Positions 1 to 6,626 of a DNA stretch of 9,409 nt are shown in pieces. Under the pieces are notes generated by a model. It made no database searches. It was given only the letters and a program-made list of their open reading frames with translations, and was not told the DNA's origin. A program made the position numbers and the translations under genes. Location: positions 1-9,409 of the forward strand of contig CATPAS010000003.1 of assembly GCA_955652075.1 (NCBI GenBank). Direction: 5' to 3'. Every line of letters begins with the position of its first letter. Positions within the stretch are counted from its first letter, which is position 1. Source of the DNA: an uncultured Gaiellaceae bacterium (GTDB taxonomy: Bacteria > Actinomycetota > Thermoleophilia > Gaiellales > Gaiellaceae).

Positions 1-642
1 CATGCGGGCGGGCCGGACGCGCCTGTGACGACCTCGGAGCTTTTGAGCACGAGTCTCAGGGCGAAAGAGCCGCCCCCCGATCAGAATTACTTCCCTCTGA
101 CACAGGGGATGAAGCTGAAGTACCGCTGGACGAATCCGCGGTATCTGAAGGCTCCGTCGGTTCAGGAAGTCACCGTGGATCAGGTCCTCAACTCCTCGGC
201 GCGCTTCTCGGTCAAGCACCTGAGCGGGCCGATCCGTGTCGCCGGCAACTACGGCTTTTCGACGCACGCGGACGGAGTTGTAAACATCTGGGGCCTCACC
301 AAGGCTGCCACCACTATCAGGTTTCCGCCGCTTGGCCCGAAGTCGCTTCCGAGAAACAAGCGCAGGCATTTCTTCACCCCGTTCGACCTGATGGACTTTG
401 GGTTCAACCCACTGCTGACCGCGTATCCCCGCGTCGGGCAGACATGGGAATCCAAAATCCCCAGCCGAGACTTTTCAACCTTCGGAGTGAGTGGTTCCGC
501 GAAAGTGATGGGGATCCAGAGAGTGAGAGTGCCGGCCGGCTCGTTCAACGCACTCGTGGTCCGGGCATCGTTGAGGCAGCCTGGCTTCAGGTTCGGCAGC
601 GGCATTCGGACGAGCTGGTTCGCAGCGGGCAAGGTCTTGTGA
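1..642 (+). CDS. Unknown protein, 5'-truncated by the window and frameshifted near its 3' end
   Basis: The frame is open from base 1, so the true start lies upstream; the GTG at 25 is only the first start codon inside the window. I do not recognise a named family. What can be seen is a beta-rich, soluble-looking stretch beginning with a NYFPLTQGMKLKYRW-type segment and later VPAGSFNALVV. This pattern resembles extracellular or envelope proteins of the 'FPL-x-G-x-x-(W/L)-x-YR ... VPAGxF' type, where a signal peptide would normally precede it; that comparison is from memory and is inference. The frame ends at TGA 640-642, just after SWFAAGKVL. A smooth continuation (GLVKLVFRHGDGS...) is found in the +3 frame to a TAG at 696-698, so the gene appears to carry a one-base loss at about 633-634. 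It has the same strand as the downstream operon but is separated by about 100 bases and is probably unrelated in function. Confidence 0.7.
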   Translation, partial: HAGGPDAPVTTSELLSTSLRAKEPPPDQNYFPLTQGMKLKYRWTNPRYLKAPSVQEVTVDQVLNSSARFSVKHLSGPIRVAGNYGFSTHADGVVNIWGLTKAATTIRFPPLGPKSLPRNKRRHFFTPFDLMDFGFNPLLTAYPRVGQTWESKIPSRDFSTFGVSGSAKVMGIQRVRVPAGSFNALVVRASLRQPGFRFGSGIRTSWFAAGKVL

Positions 643-698
643 AGCTGGTGTTCCGCCACGGTGACGGCAGCGTCTCCACGGTCGTGCTCCTGAAGTAG
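633..698 (+). pseudogene. Shifted-frame C-terminal tail of the upstream unknown gene
   Basis: Reading from 633 in the +3 frame gives GLVKLVFRHGDGSVSTVVLL then K and TAG (696-698), which continues the beta-strand pattern of the upstream protein. Adding one G to the GG at 633-634 would join the two frames as ...SWFAAGKGLVKLVF... with a single new terminus at 698. The sequence itself shows only the two frames. Whether the lost base is a real mutation or a sequencing or assembly error cannot be decided here. Confidence 0.6.
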
Positions 699-766
699 CG
701 ACGACCCGTCGAAATTCGCGAGTGGCGACGAGACTTCGATGCGCCTCGGGTAGTAACACTAGTTTC

Positions 767-797
767 TTGACCTGAGCAGGGGTTTCTGCACTGAATA
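767..797 (+). promoter_or_regulatory. Possible leaderless promoter for the molybdenum hydroxylase operon
   Basis: The 103-base gap (699-801) contains TTGACC at 767-772, a good -35 match, and the -10-like TGAATA at 792-797 after a long 19-base spacer. The operon's first ATG is at 802, with an in-frame TAG at 796-798, so translation cannot begin upstream. There is no Shine-Dalgarno sequence before 802. Together this fits a leaderless mRNA starting at or next to the ATG, which is common in actinobacteria. The -10 box is a poor consensus match, so this is tentative. I see no convincing terminator for the upstream gene in the gap. Confidence 0.25.
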
Positions 798-801
798 GCC
801 C

Positions 802-1608
802 ATGCTCCTGAGGGAGGTCGAGTACGCTCGTCCAGCGAGCGTTCAGGAAGCCCTGCGCCTTCTTGGCGCAAACGACGGTGCTCGCGCGCTCGCCGGCGGG
901 CAGACGCTGATCAACGTGATGAAGGCGCGCGCGGCTTCGCCTGACGTGCTCGTCGATCTCGCAGACATCGGCGAGCTGCGTGGGATCGAGCTGGGCTCCG
1001 ACGGCACGCTCGAGATCGGCGCGATGACGACCTACTCCGACATCATCGGCTCCGCAGAAGCACGTGCCCGCCCGATCCTCGGCGAGGTCTGCAACCAGAT
1101 CGCCGATGTTCAGGTCCGCAACCGCGGCACCATGGGGGGCAACGTCTGTTCGAACGATCCGACCAACCATCTCCCGCCACTTCTCGTCGCGATCGGCGCG
1201 ACGATGACGATCGTCGGACAGAACGGAGAGCGTTCCGTGCCCGCGGAGGAGTTCTTCCTGGGCGTCTACATGACCGCCGTCGGACCGGGTGAGCTGCTGA
1301 CGAAGATCTTCGTGCCACCGGGAAAGGGCGACGGCTTCGCTTCCGTTCCGATCGGCAAGGACGGAACGTGCATCGTCAACGTCGCCGCGTCGCTCGACGG
1401 TGGCGCTCCACGTCTCGCGATCGGCTGCGTCGACGCCGTGCCCGTCCTGCTGAGACCTGATTCCGCAGAGGACGACGCGGTGCGTGCCGCCGTGCGAAGT
1501 GCCAACCTCGACCCGCCCTGGGACGTCCATGCCTCGGCCGACTACCGCCGCCACCTGGCGGAAGTGCTCGCCCTACGCGCGGTCGCCCAGGCCGCCGGAA
1601 GGACGTAG
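802..1608 (+). CDS. Molybdenum hydroxylase medium (FAD-binding) subunit, CoxM type
   Basis: This 268-residue protein is the FAD subunit of a xanthine oxidase-family enzyme, passing electrons from the [2Fe-2S] subunit to an external acceptor in the cytoplasm. The N-terminal FAD_binding_5 domain is recognisable by the conserved opening (EYARPASVQEALRLL), the pyrophosphate-binding AGGQTL at residues 31-36 and TMGGN at 110-114 within RNRGTMGGNVCSNDP. The C-terminal third is the usual CODH_FAD-type domain. Length is close to the family norm (about 270-290). The ATG at 802 is the only plausible start: an in-frame TAG lies at 796-798 and the conserved N-terminus begins within a few residues. It has no Shine-Dalgarno sequence. 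The small-subunit gene follows after one base, giving the M-S-L order known from cox operons. The substrate is set by the large subunit, so I give no gene symbol. Confidence 0.95.
   Translation: MLLREVEYARPASVQEALRLLGANDGARALAGGQTLINVMKARAASPDVLVDLADIGELRGIELGSDGTLEIGAMTTYSDIIGSAEARARPILGEVCNQIADVQVRNRGTMGGNVCSNDPTNHLPPLLVAIGATMTIVGQNGERSVPAEEFFLGVYMTAVGPGELLTKIFVPPGKGDGFASVPIGKDGTCIVNVAASLDGGAPRLAIGCVDAVPVLLRPDSAEDDAVRAAVRSANLDPPWDVHASADYRRHLAEVLALRAVAQAAGRT
1597..1603 (+). promoter_or_regulatory. Ribosome binding site that fixes a TTG start for the small subunit
   Basis: GGAAGGA lies inside the last codons of the FAD-subunit gene, six bases before TTG 1610. It supports TTG as the start of the iron-sulfur subunit; no in-frame ATG or GTG exists between here and the conserved N-terminal strand. 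The longer frame from ATG 1484 lies inside the preceding gene and its extra residues resemble nothing in the family. Confidence 0.7.
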
Positions 1609-1609
1609 C

Positions 1610-2080
1610 TTGGAAGCAGTCTCCCGCAAGACGATCACGGTCGGCGTCAACGGCGAGCAGTACGAGCGCGAGGTCGACGCCCGCCGTCTGCTGATCCACT
1701 TCATTCGCGACGATCTCGACCTGACCGGCAGTCACATCGGCTGCGACACGGGAAACTGCGGCGCCTGCTCCGTCCTCCTCGACGGGACGCTCGTGAAGAG
1801 CTGCATGATGCTCGCCGTCCAGGCGGACGGGGCCAAGATCGAGACCGTCGAAGGGCTCGCCTCCGAGGGCGAGCTGAACGGCCTCCAACAGGCATTCTCA
1901 GACCACCACGCGCTCCAGTGCGGCTACTGCACGCCGGGGATGCTGATGAGCGCCACGGCCCTCCTGCGCGAGAACAGCAGTCCGAGCGAGGAGGAGATCC
2001 GGAAGGCGATCCAGGGGAACATCTGCCGCTGCACCGGGTACGTGAACATCGTCGAGGCGATCAAGGCGGCTGCGCAATGA
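1610..2080 (+). CDS. Molybdenum hydroxylase small subunit, two [2Fe-2S] clusters, CoxS type
   Basis: This 156-residue protein (TTG start) carries electrons from the Mo cofactor to FAD. The N-terminal plant-type ferredoxin domain has Cys45, Cys50, Cys53 and Cys65 in the CDTGNCGAC...C pattern. The C-terminal all-helical domain has Cys104 and Cys107 (CGYCTPG) and Cys139 and Cys141 (CRCTGY). All eight cluster ligands are present, and the length matches the usual 150-165 residues, so it should be functional. The TTG start is chosen because of the Shine-Dalgarno GGAAGGA six bases upstream and because the family N-terminus (strand ITVGVNGEQYE) begins at residue 9. It starts one base after the stop of the FAD subunit and its stop overlaps the start of the large subunit (ATGA at 2077-2080), pointing to coupled, near-stoichiometric translation of the three subunits. 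Confidence 0.96.
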   Translation: MEAVSRKTITVGVNGEQYEREVDARRLLIHFIRDDLDLTGSHIGCDTGNCGACSVLLDGTLVKSCMMLAVQADGAKIETVEGLASEGELNGLQQAFSDHHALQCGYCTPGMLMSATALLRENSSPSEEEIRKAIQGNICRCTGYVNIVEAIKAAAQ

Positions 2081-4557
2081 CCGAGACGACCGTCACTCCC
2101 GAGCGCCCTCTCGTCGTCGAGGAAGGGGACGTCAAGCCTGGCTTCATCGGCCAGAGCGTGCCGCGCAAAGAGGACAAGCGCCTCGTCCAGGGCGAAGGCG
2201 TCTTCTTCGACGACGTCAAACGCCACGAGATGGGCTACGTCCACTTCGTTCGGTCTCCGTACGCGCACGCCCGCATCAAGTCGGTCGACGTCTCGAAGGC
2301 GCTCGAGCTCGACGGCGTCTACGGAACGCTCACGGGCGACGAGGTCGCGATCCTCACCGATCCCTTCTTCGAGCTCTCCACTCCGCCGGGCGCGAACATC
2401 AAGGACTACGCGCTCGCTGTGGGCCGTGTACGTCACGTCGGCGACCCCGTCGCCGCCGTCGTGGCTCGCACCCGCGAGCTGGCGCGCGACGCCGCTGAGC
2501 TCGTCGAAGTCGAGTACGAACCGCTGCCTCACGTCCTCGACGGCGAGGAGTCGCTCAAGGACGAGGTCGTTCTGCACGAGGACGCCGGGTCGAACACCGT
2601 CTGGTCGGGCGTGTTCGACTGGGGCGACTTCGACGCCGCGCTCGTAGACGCGGACCACGTCGTCCGGATCGAGCGGCTCCATTTCGACCGCTTCTCGTCG
2701 ACGCCGCTCGAGTGCTCCGGTTGCCTCGTCGAGTACAACCGCGGCACCGGTCAGTGGACGATCCACGGGAACCACCAGATGCCGGGGGTGGGCGCGATCT
2801 GGATGGCGCCGGCACTGCGGGTCGGCATCGACAAGCTCCGGTTCGTGAGCCAGGACATCGGCGGCGGCTTCGGCAACAAGATCACACTCCATCCTCAGTA
2901 CACCGCGTGCTGCCTGCTCGCCCGCAAGCTCAACCGTCCGGTGCAGTGGACCGAGTGGCGCACCGATCAGCACACTGCGAACACCCACGGGAACGAGCGC
3001 ACGTTCCTCGACGTCACGGTCCCGGTGAAGGCGGACGGGACGATGCTCGGCTTCTCCGTCCGTGCGATCGACGACTGCGGGGCGTTCCCTCGTTACGAGC
3101 CGCTCGGCTGCATCATCTGGGCCCAGGTCACGCCGGGCTGCTACCGCTGGCGCAACGTCCGCGTCGACTTCACCCAGGTGTGCACGAACAAGTCGCCGGT
3201 CGCGCCGAACCGGGGTTATTCCCGGATGCAGCACCTCTGGCTGACCGAGCGGATCGTGGACATCGTGGCCGGGGAGCTCGGCCTCGACCCGATCGAGGTG
3301 CGAAAGAAGAACTACGTCAAGCACGAGGAGTTCCCCTACGAGACTCCGAACGGCTGCATCTACGACTCCGGCGACTATGCGCGCTGCCTGGACATTGCAC
3401 TCGATCTCGTCGGGTACGACTCGCTGGAGGAGAAGCGCCGCGAGGCCGAGTCGCGCGGCAAGCTCTTCGGCATCGGCATCGGCTCCACGCTCGACTCCGG
3501 GACGAACAACTTCGGCCAGTCGATGATCTTGAACCCGGAGCTGCAGTTCTCCGGCAACAACGAAGTCGCGACCGTGAAGCTCGACATCTTCGGAGAGATC
3601 GTGGTGACGCTCGGCACCGTCCCACAAGGGCAGGGACATGAGACGACGGCGTCGCAGGTCGTAGCCGAGATCCTCGGCTGCACGCCCGACGAGGTGAACG
3701 TCCGGGCAGGCCACGACACGTACTGGAACTCGACCGCCGGGTTCTCGGGGACGTACGCGTCACAGTTCGCCGTCACGGGCCTTGGCGCCGTCAAAGGCGC
3801 CACCGAGAAGCTCGCGGGGGAGATGAGGCAGCTCGCGGCTGCCGTCTTCGGCTGCTCGCCGGACGACATCGAGCTCGTCGAGAGCCAGGCGCGGATCAAG
3901 GGCAACCCGGAAGCCGCGCTGCCGTTCATGGCTCTCGGCGCGATCCTCAACGCGAACAACGCCGGGCTCCCAACCGACCTCGACGTCACGCTCAACGTGC
4001 GGCACGTCTATCGGCCGCCGTTCGAGAAGCCGGATCTCGAACGCAAGTACGGCAATCTCACGCTGACCTACGCGACGCAGATCCATGCGTGCGCGCTCGA
4101 GATCGACGCCGAGACCGGGGTGTACGAGATCGTCGATTACGCAGCGGTGGATGACTGCGGCAACCGCATCCATCCGCAGATCGTCGAGGGGCAGGTGCAC
4201 GGTGCGACCGCACAGGCGCTCGGCGCCGCGACGCACGAGATCTTCACCTACGACGAGGAGGGCAACCTGCTCACTCCCAACTTCTACGACTACCACGTGC
4301 CGCACGCGCTCGACATGCCGCCGATGAAGACCGGCTTCATCGAGTCGACATCGCCGTTCACGCCGCTCGGCGCGAAGGGAATGGGGGAGGGCGGCGGCGC
4401 TGGAATCCACGCGGTCTGCGCAGCGCTGCAGAACGCCCTTGGTCGCCGCGGCGAAGGCCCGATCGTCTGGCGCAGCTGCAATCCCTACGAGAGTGTGTGG
4501 GACTTGCTGCAGAAGCCGGAGGAGACGCGCAAGCTCGTGAGCGTGGAAAGCCGATGA
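2077..4557 (+). CDS. Molybdenum hydroxylase large (Mo-cofactor) subunit, CoxL-like, not CO dehydrogenase
   Basis: This 826-residue subunit binds the molybdopterin cofactor and carries out hydroxylation with water-derived oxygen. The N-terminal Ald_Xan_dh_C domain includes VGDPVAAVV from residue 121. The Mo-binding domains contain GGGFGNK (262-268), QGQGHE (517-522) and the catalytic-glutamate motif GAKGMGEGGG with Glu771. In the active-site loop where form I CO dehydrogenases have AYRCSFR, this protein has PNRGYSRMQ (377-385). The Cys that holds the Cu-S-Mo centre is replaced by Gly380, so CO oxidation is not expected. It is also not the form II AYRGAGR loop. Annotation as an aldehyde, purine or N-heterocycle hydroxylase of unknown substrate is safest. 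The ATG start overlaps the small-subunit stop, and the stop overlaps the CoxG start. Length is slightly above the typical ~800 residues. Any cofactor-insertion (XdhC/CoxI/CoxD type) gene must lie outside the window. Confidence 0.94.
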   Translation: MTETTVTPERPLVVEEGDVKPGFIGQSVPRKEDKRLVQGEGVFFDDVKRHEMGYVHFVRSPYAHARIKSVDVSKALELDGVYGTLTGDEVAILTDPFFELSTPPGANIKDYALAVGRVRHVGDPVAAVVARTRELARDAAELVEVEYEPLPHVLDGEESLKDEVVLHEDAGSNTVWSGVFDWGDFDAALVDADHVVRIERLHFDRFSSTPLECSGCLVEYNRGTGQWTIHGNHQMPGVGAIWMAPALRVGIDKLRFVSQDIGGGFGNKITLHPQYTACCLLARKLNRPVQWTEWRTDQHTANTHGNERTFLDVTVPVKADGTMLGFSVRAIDDCGAFPRYEPLGCIIWAQVTPGCYRWRNVRVDFTQVCTNKSPVAPNRGYSRMQHLWLTERIVDIVAGELGLDPIEVRKKNYVKHEEFPYETPNGCIYDSGDYARCLDIALDLVGYDSLEEKRREAESRGKLFGIGIGSTLDSGTNNFGQSMILNPELQFSGNNEVATVKLDIFGEIVVTLGTVPQGQGHETTASQVVAEILGCTPDEVNVRAGHDTYWNSTAGFSGTYASQFAVTGLGAVKGATEKLAGEMRQLAAAVFGCSPDDIELVESQARIKGNPEAALPFMALGAILNANNAGLPTDLDVTLNVRHVYRPPFEKPDLERKYGNLTLTYATQIHACALEIDAETGVYEIVDYAAVDDCGNRIHPQIVEGQVHGATAQALGAATHEIFTYDEEGNLLTPNFYDYHVPHALDMPPMKTGFIESTSPFTPLGAKGMGEGGGAGIHAVCAALQNALGRRGEGPIVWRSCNPYESVWDLLQKPEETRKLVSVESR

Positions 4558-5003
4558 AGGTCAGCGGGGAGAGAGACTTTCAGGCACCGCGGGAGACGGT
4601 GTGGCAGGTGTTGAACGATCCGGCGCAAATGGCCAAGACGATGCCCGGCGTCGAGTCGTTCGACATCCAGGACGACCGGCACTGGCGCGCGCACGTGAAG
4701 ATCCCGCTCGGGCTCGGCGGCCTGCGCATGTCGATCGACTTCGAGAAGATGGAGGAGCGCGAGCCCGAGTTCGCCAAGCTGCATGCCAAGGGCAACGGCG
4801 TCGGCGCAGTGCTGAACATGGACACCTCGTTCAATCTCAGCGAGGCCGGTGACGGAACGAACATGAAATGGGAGGCGGAAGTGCATCTGCTCGGTCCGGT
4901 CGCCTCGATGGGACAGCGCGTGCTTCAGCCCATCGTCAATCAGCAGGTGTCACACGTGCTCGGCGCGCTCGACAAGCAGGTGCAGGAGGCAAAGGCCGGA
5001 TGA
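4554..5003 (+). CDS. CoxG-family SRPBCC protein
   Basis: This 149-residue protein has the START/SRPBCC fold of the CoxG family (carbon monoxide dehydrogenase subunit G). The opening MKVSGERDFQAPRETVWQVL and the segment MAKTMPGVESF (residues 26-36) are characteristic. In CO dehydrogenase systems CoxG is reported to attach the enzyme to the membrane and to serve quinone delivery; a similar electron-acceptor or assembly role here is inference. Unlike the ~200-residue Oligotropha CoxG, this one ends soon after the final helix (HVLGALDKQVQEAKAG) and has no C-terminal transmembrane segment, so it should be soluble. It starts with an ATGA overlap on the large-subunit stop (4554-4557), with GGAAAG at 4545-4550 just upstream. 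Its own stop overlaps the ATG at 5000 of the acetyltransferase gene. Confidence 0.92.
   Translation: MKVSGERDFQAPRETVWQVLNDPAQMAKTMPGVESFDIQDDRHWRAHVKIPLGLGGLRMSIDFEKMEEREPEFAKLHAKGNGVGAVLNMDTSFNLSEAGDGTNMKWEAEVHLLGPVASMGQRVLQPIVNQQVSHVLGALDKQVQEAKAG
4984..4989 (+). promoter_or_regulatory. Shine-Dalgarno for the acetyltransferase ATG at 5000
   Basis: AGGAGG lies ten bases before ATG 5000, with a second purine run AAAGG at 4991-4995. The ATG overlaps the CoxG stop as ATGA (5000-5003), like other junctions in this operon. This marks 5000 as the intended start of the acetyltransferase, although the reading frame from it stops at TAG 5018-5020 after six codons. Confidence 0.55.
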
Positions 5004-5118
5004 GTAGCGAGGACCCGTAGCCGACCCGCTGCTCCGCATTCGCCGGGTCGACCGGTCGGAGGCCGACGAGCTCTGCGTAGGCCTCGCAGCCGTTCATCTC
5101 GATGCTCTCCGTTCAGGG
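5000..5118 (+). pseudogene. N-terminal part of the acetyltransferase, split off by an apparent one-base loss
   Basis: ATG 5000 reads MSSEDP and then TAG. In the +1 frame, from 5017 to 5118, an uninterrupted coding-like segment reads VADPLLRIRRVDRSEADELC and on to HLDALRSG, running directly into the acetyltransferase at 5119. It has the strand-helix pattern expected of a GNAT N-terminus (beta1 LLRIRRVD, helix 1 SEADELCVGLAAVHLDAL). No ATG, GTG or TTG occurs in that frame between the TAG at 5005 and 5119. One extra C in the CCC at 5014-5016 would fuse the segments into a 183-residue protein. The frames are seen directly; the lost base is inferred. Confidence 0.6.
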
Positions 5119-5550
5119 ATGGCGTTGGGGGCGCTCGACACGATGGGCCGAGGAGCGCTCGAGCGCTGGTATCACGGGGTCGTGGCAGGGCTCGACGACC
5201 GCGACCGTCTCCTCGTTTTCGCAGAGGAGGGAGATCGGCTCGTTGGGATGGCGCAGCTCGTCTTCAGCGGCGCGACGAACGCCGAGCATCGAGCCGAGGT
5301 TCAACGCGTAGGTGTGGCGGCGGACGCCCGTGGGCGCGGGATCGGTGGCAGCTTGATGGCCGCGGTCGAGGAGGTCGCGCGCGACCACCGGATCACGCTG
5401 CTGTGGCTGACGACACATGACGCCACCGATGCGTGTGTGTTCTACGAAGCGATCGGCTACACAAAGCTCGGCGTGATGCCGAACTACTCCCGACGGCCCG
5501 ACGGCACGCTCTGGCCCGGGGCCTTCTACTTCAAGGACCTGTCCGCGTGA
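5119..5550 (+). CDS. GNAT-family N-acetyltransferase (5' part lies in another frame)
   Basis: The uninterrupted frame from ATG 5119 gives 143 residues of a GNAT acetyltransferase, which moves an acetyl group from acetyl-CoA to an amine. The acetyl-CoA-binding motif A is clear: VQRVGVAADARGRGIGGSLM at residues 61-80, with the R-x-x-G-x-G loop RGRGIG at 71-76. Motif B follows (LLWLTTHDATDACVFYEAIGY), with the typical FYEAIGY-type strand-helix end. The ATG at 5119 is probably not the real start: it has no Shine-Dalgarno and leaves out strand beta1 and helix 1, which are encoded just upstream in the same frame without a usual start codon. See the segment at 5000-5118. The substrate is unknown. 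Inside a catabolic operon it could acetylate an amine intermediate or detoxify one; that is inference. Confidence 0.85.
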   Translation: MALGALDTMGRGALERWYHGVVAGLDDRDRLLVFAEEGDRLVGMAQLVFSGATNAEHRAEVQRVGVAADARGRGIGGSLMAAVEEVARDHRITLLWLTTHDATDACVFYEAIGYTKLGVMPNYSRRPDGTLWPGAFYFKDLSA

Positions 5551-5563
5551 GAAGATCGGCCTG

Positions 5564-6595
5564 ATGGCACAACCCTTCCGCATCGGAGTGATGCAGCTCA
5601 CCATGGAGCCGCTCGAAGAGATGCTCGAGTCGGCACGCGTCATGGATCGGGCCGGCATGGACACGATCTGGCTCGCCGAGGCCTACCCCTGGTGGCGCAA
5701 GCACGGGATGGAGGCTCGCTCGTCCACCGTCGTCTCAGGCCTGATCGCGCAGGCGACGGAGCGGCTCACGGTCGGCTGGGGGATCATCTCGCCATTCACG
5801 CGCCACCCCGTACAGGTCGCAATGGATGCGCGCGTCGTGCAGGAGGCAGCGGGGCCTGGGCGGTTCCTGCTCGGCTTCGGCACCTCGAAGATCTTCCTCA
5901 ACAACGCCCGGCTGAACGGCAAGCGCACCCTTGGACCGATGCGCGACGCCGTCGCAATCGTCCGCGGCGTTCTTTCGGGCGAGCCGTTCACCTACGAGGG
6001 CAACACCTGGAGCGCAGACGTTCCGGGTCTTCAGGCCGAAGCCGAGACGCCCCGTACCGTGCCGCCCGTCTACCTCGCAGCGACCGCGCCGAAGATGCAG
6101 GCTCTTGCAGGCGAGATCGCGGACGGCTGTCTGACGCCTTCGATCACGACCCCGGCCTTCGTTCGCTACACGCGCGACAACGTCGCCGCCGACATCGACA
6201 TCGGCTGCACCGTGGTCGCATCGATCCACAAGTCCGACCGCGACAGAGGCCGCGACGGTGCTCGTGAGATCGCCGGAATGTACCTCGCGAACAAGGTGCA
6301 GAACATCAAGGGAGCAGCGGACACGCTCCTCGACCTCGCCGGGCTCACCCAGGACGAGATCCGGCCGGTCGCCGACGCCATGGAGCTGGGGGGACGGCTA
6401 GCCGCAAAGGCGAAGGTGACCGACGAGATCCTCGACAAGTGCATGCCGATTGCCGGCACTCCCACCGACTGCATCGCGGCGATCGAGGAGTATCGGGACG
6501 CCGGCTGCACGCACGTGATGCTCGAGCTCTGGGGCGACCGCCGGCACGAACAGATCGAGCTGTTCGGCAAGGAGGTGCTGCCGCATTTCCGTTGA
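5564..6595 (+). CDS. Luciferase-like (LLM class) flavin- or F420-dependent oxidoreductase
   Basis: This 343-residue protein has the bacterial-luciferase TIM-barrel fold. Visible marks are the opening strand FRIGVMQL (5-12), the first helix-strand unit ending DTIWLAEAYPWW (33-44), TVGWGIISPFTRHP (69-82), the RFLLGFGTSK loop (100-109), PPVYLAATAPKMQ (167-179) and the C-terminal GTPTDCIAAIEEYRDAG (298-314). The fold covers both F420-dependent dehydrogenases/reductases (Mer-like) and FMNH2-dependent monooxygenases, including RutA, which opens the uracil ring. Sequence reading alone cannot separate F420 from FMN. ATG 5564 is 13 bases after the acetyltransferase stop, with a weak GAGAAG at 5549-5554. 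The 3' end contains a strong ribosome binding site (6569-6577) for the next gene. In this operon a second oxidation step after Mo-dependent hydroxylation is the likely role (inference). Confidence 0.93.
   Translation: MAQPFRIGVMQLTMEPLEEMLESARVMDRAGMDTIWLAEAYPWWRKHGMEARSSTVVSGLIAQATERLTVGWGIISPFTRHPVQVAMDARVVQEAAGPGRFLLGFGTSKIFLNNARLNGKRTLGPMRDAVAIVRGVLSGEPFTYEGNTWSADVPGLQAEAETPRTVPPVYLAATAPKMQALAGEIADGCLTPSITTPAFVRYTRDNVAADIDIGCTVVASIHKSDRDRGRDGAREIAGMYLANKVQNIKGAADTLLDLAGLTQDEIRPVADAMELGGRLAAKAKVTDEILDKCMPIAGTPTDCIAAIEEYRDAGCTHVMLELWGDRRHEQIELFGKEVLPHFR
6569..6577 (+). promoter_or_regulatory. Full-consensus Shine-Dalgarno inside the LLM gene, seven bases before an ATT
   Basis: AAGGAGGTG matches the anti-Shine-Dalgarno end of 16S rRNA over nine bases. 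Seven bases later is ATT 6585, in frame with the M20 gene. The frame between 6585 and the first usual start codon (GTG 6627) reads like the protein's N-terminal helix. No ATG, GTG or TTG in this frame is near the site. It therefore probably serves the M20 gene from an unusual ATT codon. Confidence 0.5.
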
Positions 6596-6626
6596 GATCG
6601 ACTCCGACCGGCTCGTCGCGCTCGCA

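Noticed and set aside
706..740. Possible terminator hairpin (CGTCG at 707-711 with CGACG at 726-730)
   Set aside because: The stem is only five pairs with a 14-base loop and no T run follows; such short dyads are expected by chance in GC-rich DNA.
475..1554. Minus-strand open frame (359 codons) opposite the FAD subunit
   Set aside because: It spans the end of gene 1, the intergenic gap and most of the FAD-subunit gene, and its translation has no domain signs.
1484..1609. Longer start for the small subunit at ATG 1484
   Set aside because: The added 42 residues overlap the FAD-subunit gene, are Pro/Arg/Thr-rich and have no family counterpart; TTG 1610 has a good Shine-Dalgarno.
1918..2076. 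Longer start for the large subunit at 1918
   Set aside because: It would lie inside the small-subunit gene and encode a low-complexity Arg/Glu/Gly-rich stretch; ATG 2077 forms the ATGA overlap and precedes the conserved N-terminus.
1924..3714. Long minus-strand open frame (596 codons) opposite the large subunit
   Set aside because: It mirrors the codon pattern of a clear plus-strand gene with intact family motifs. Its translation is rich in R, V, D, L and E with no recognisable domain, which is the usual antisense shadow in GC-rich DNA.
2077..4557. CO dehydrogenase identity for the Mo hydroxylase
   Set aside because: The AYRCSFR motif with the Cu-binding Cys is absent, although the gene order and CoxG resemble cox operons.
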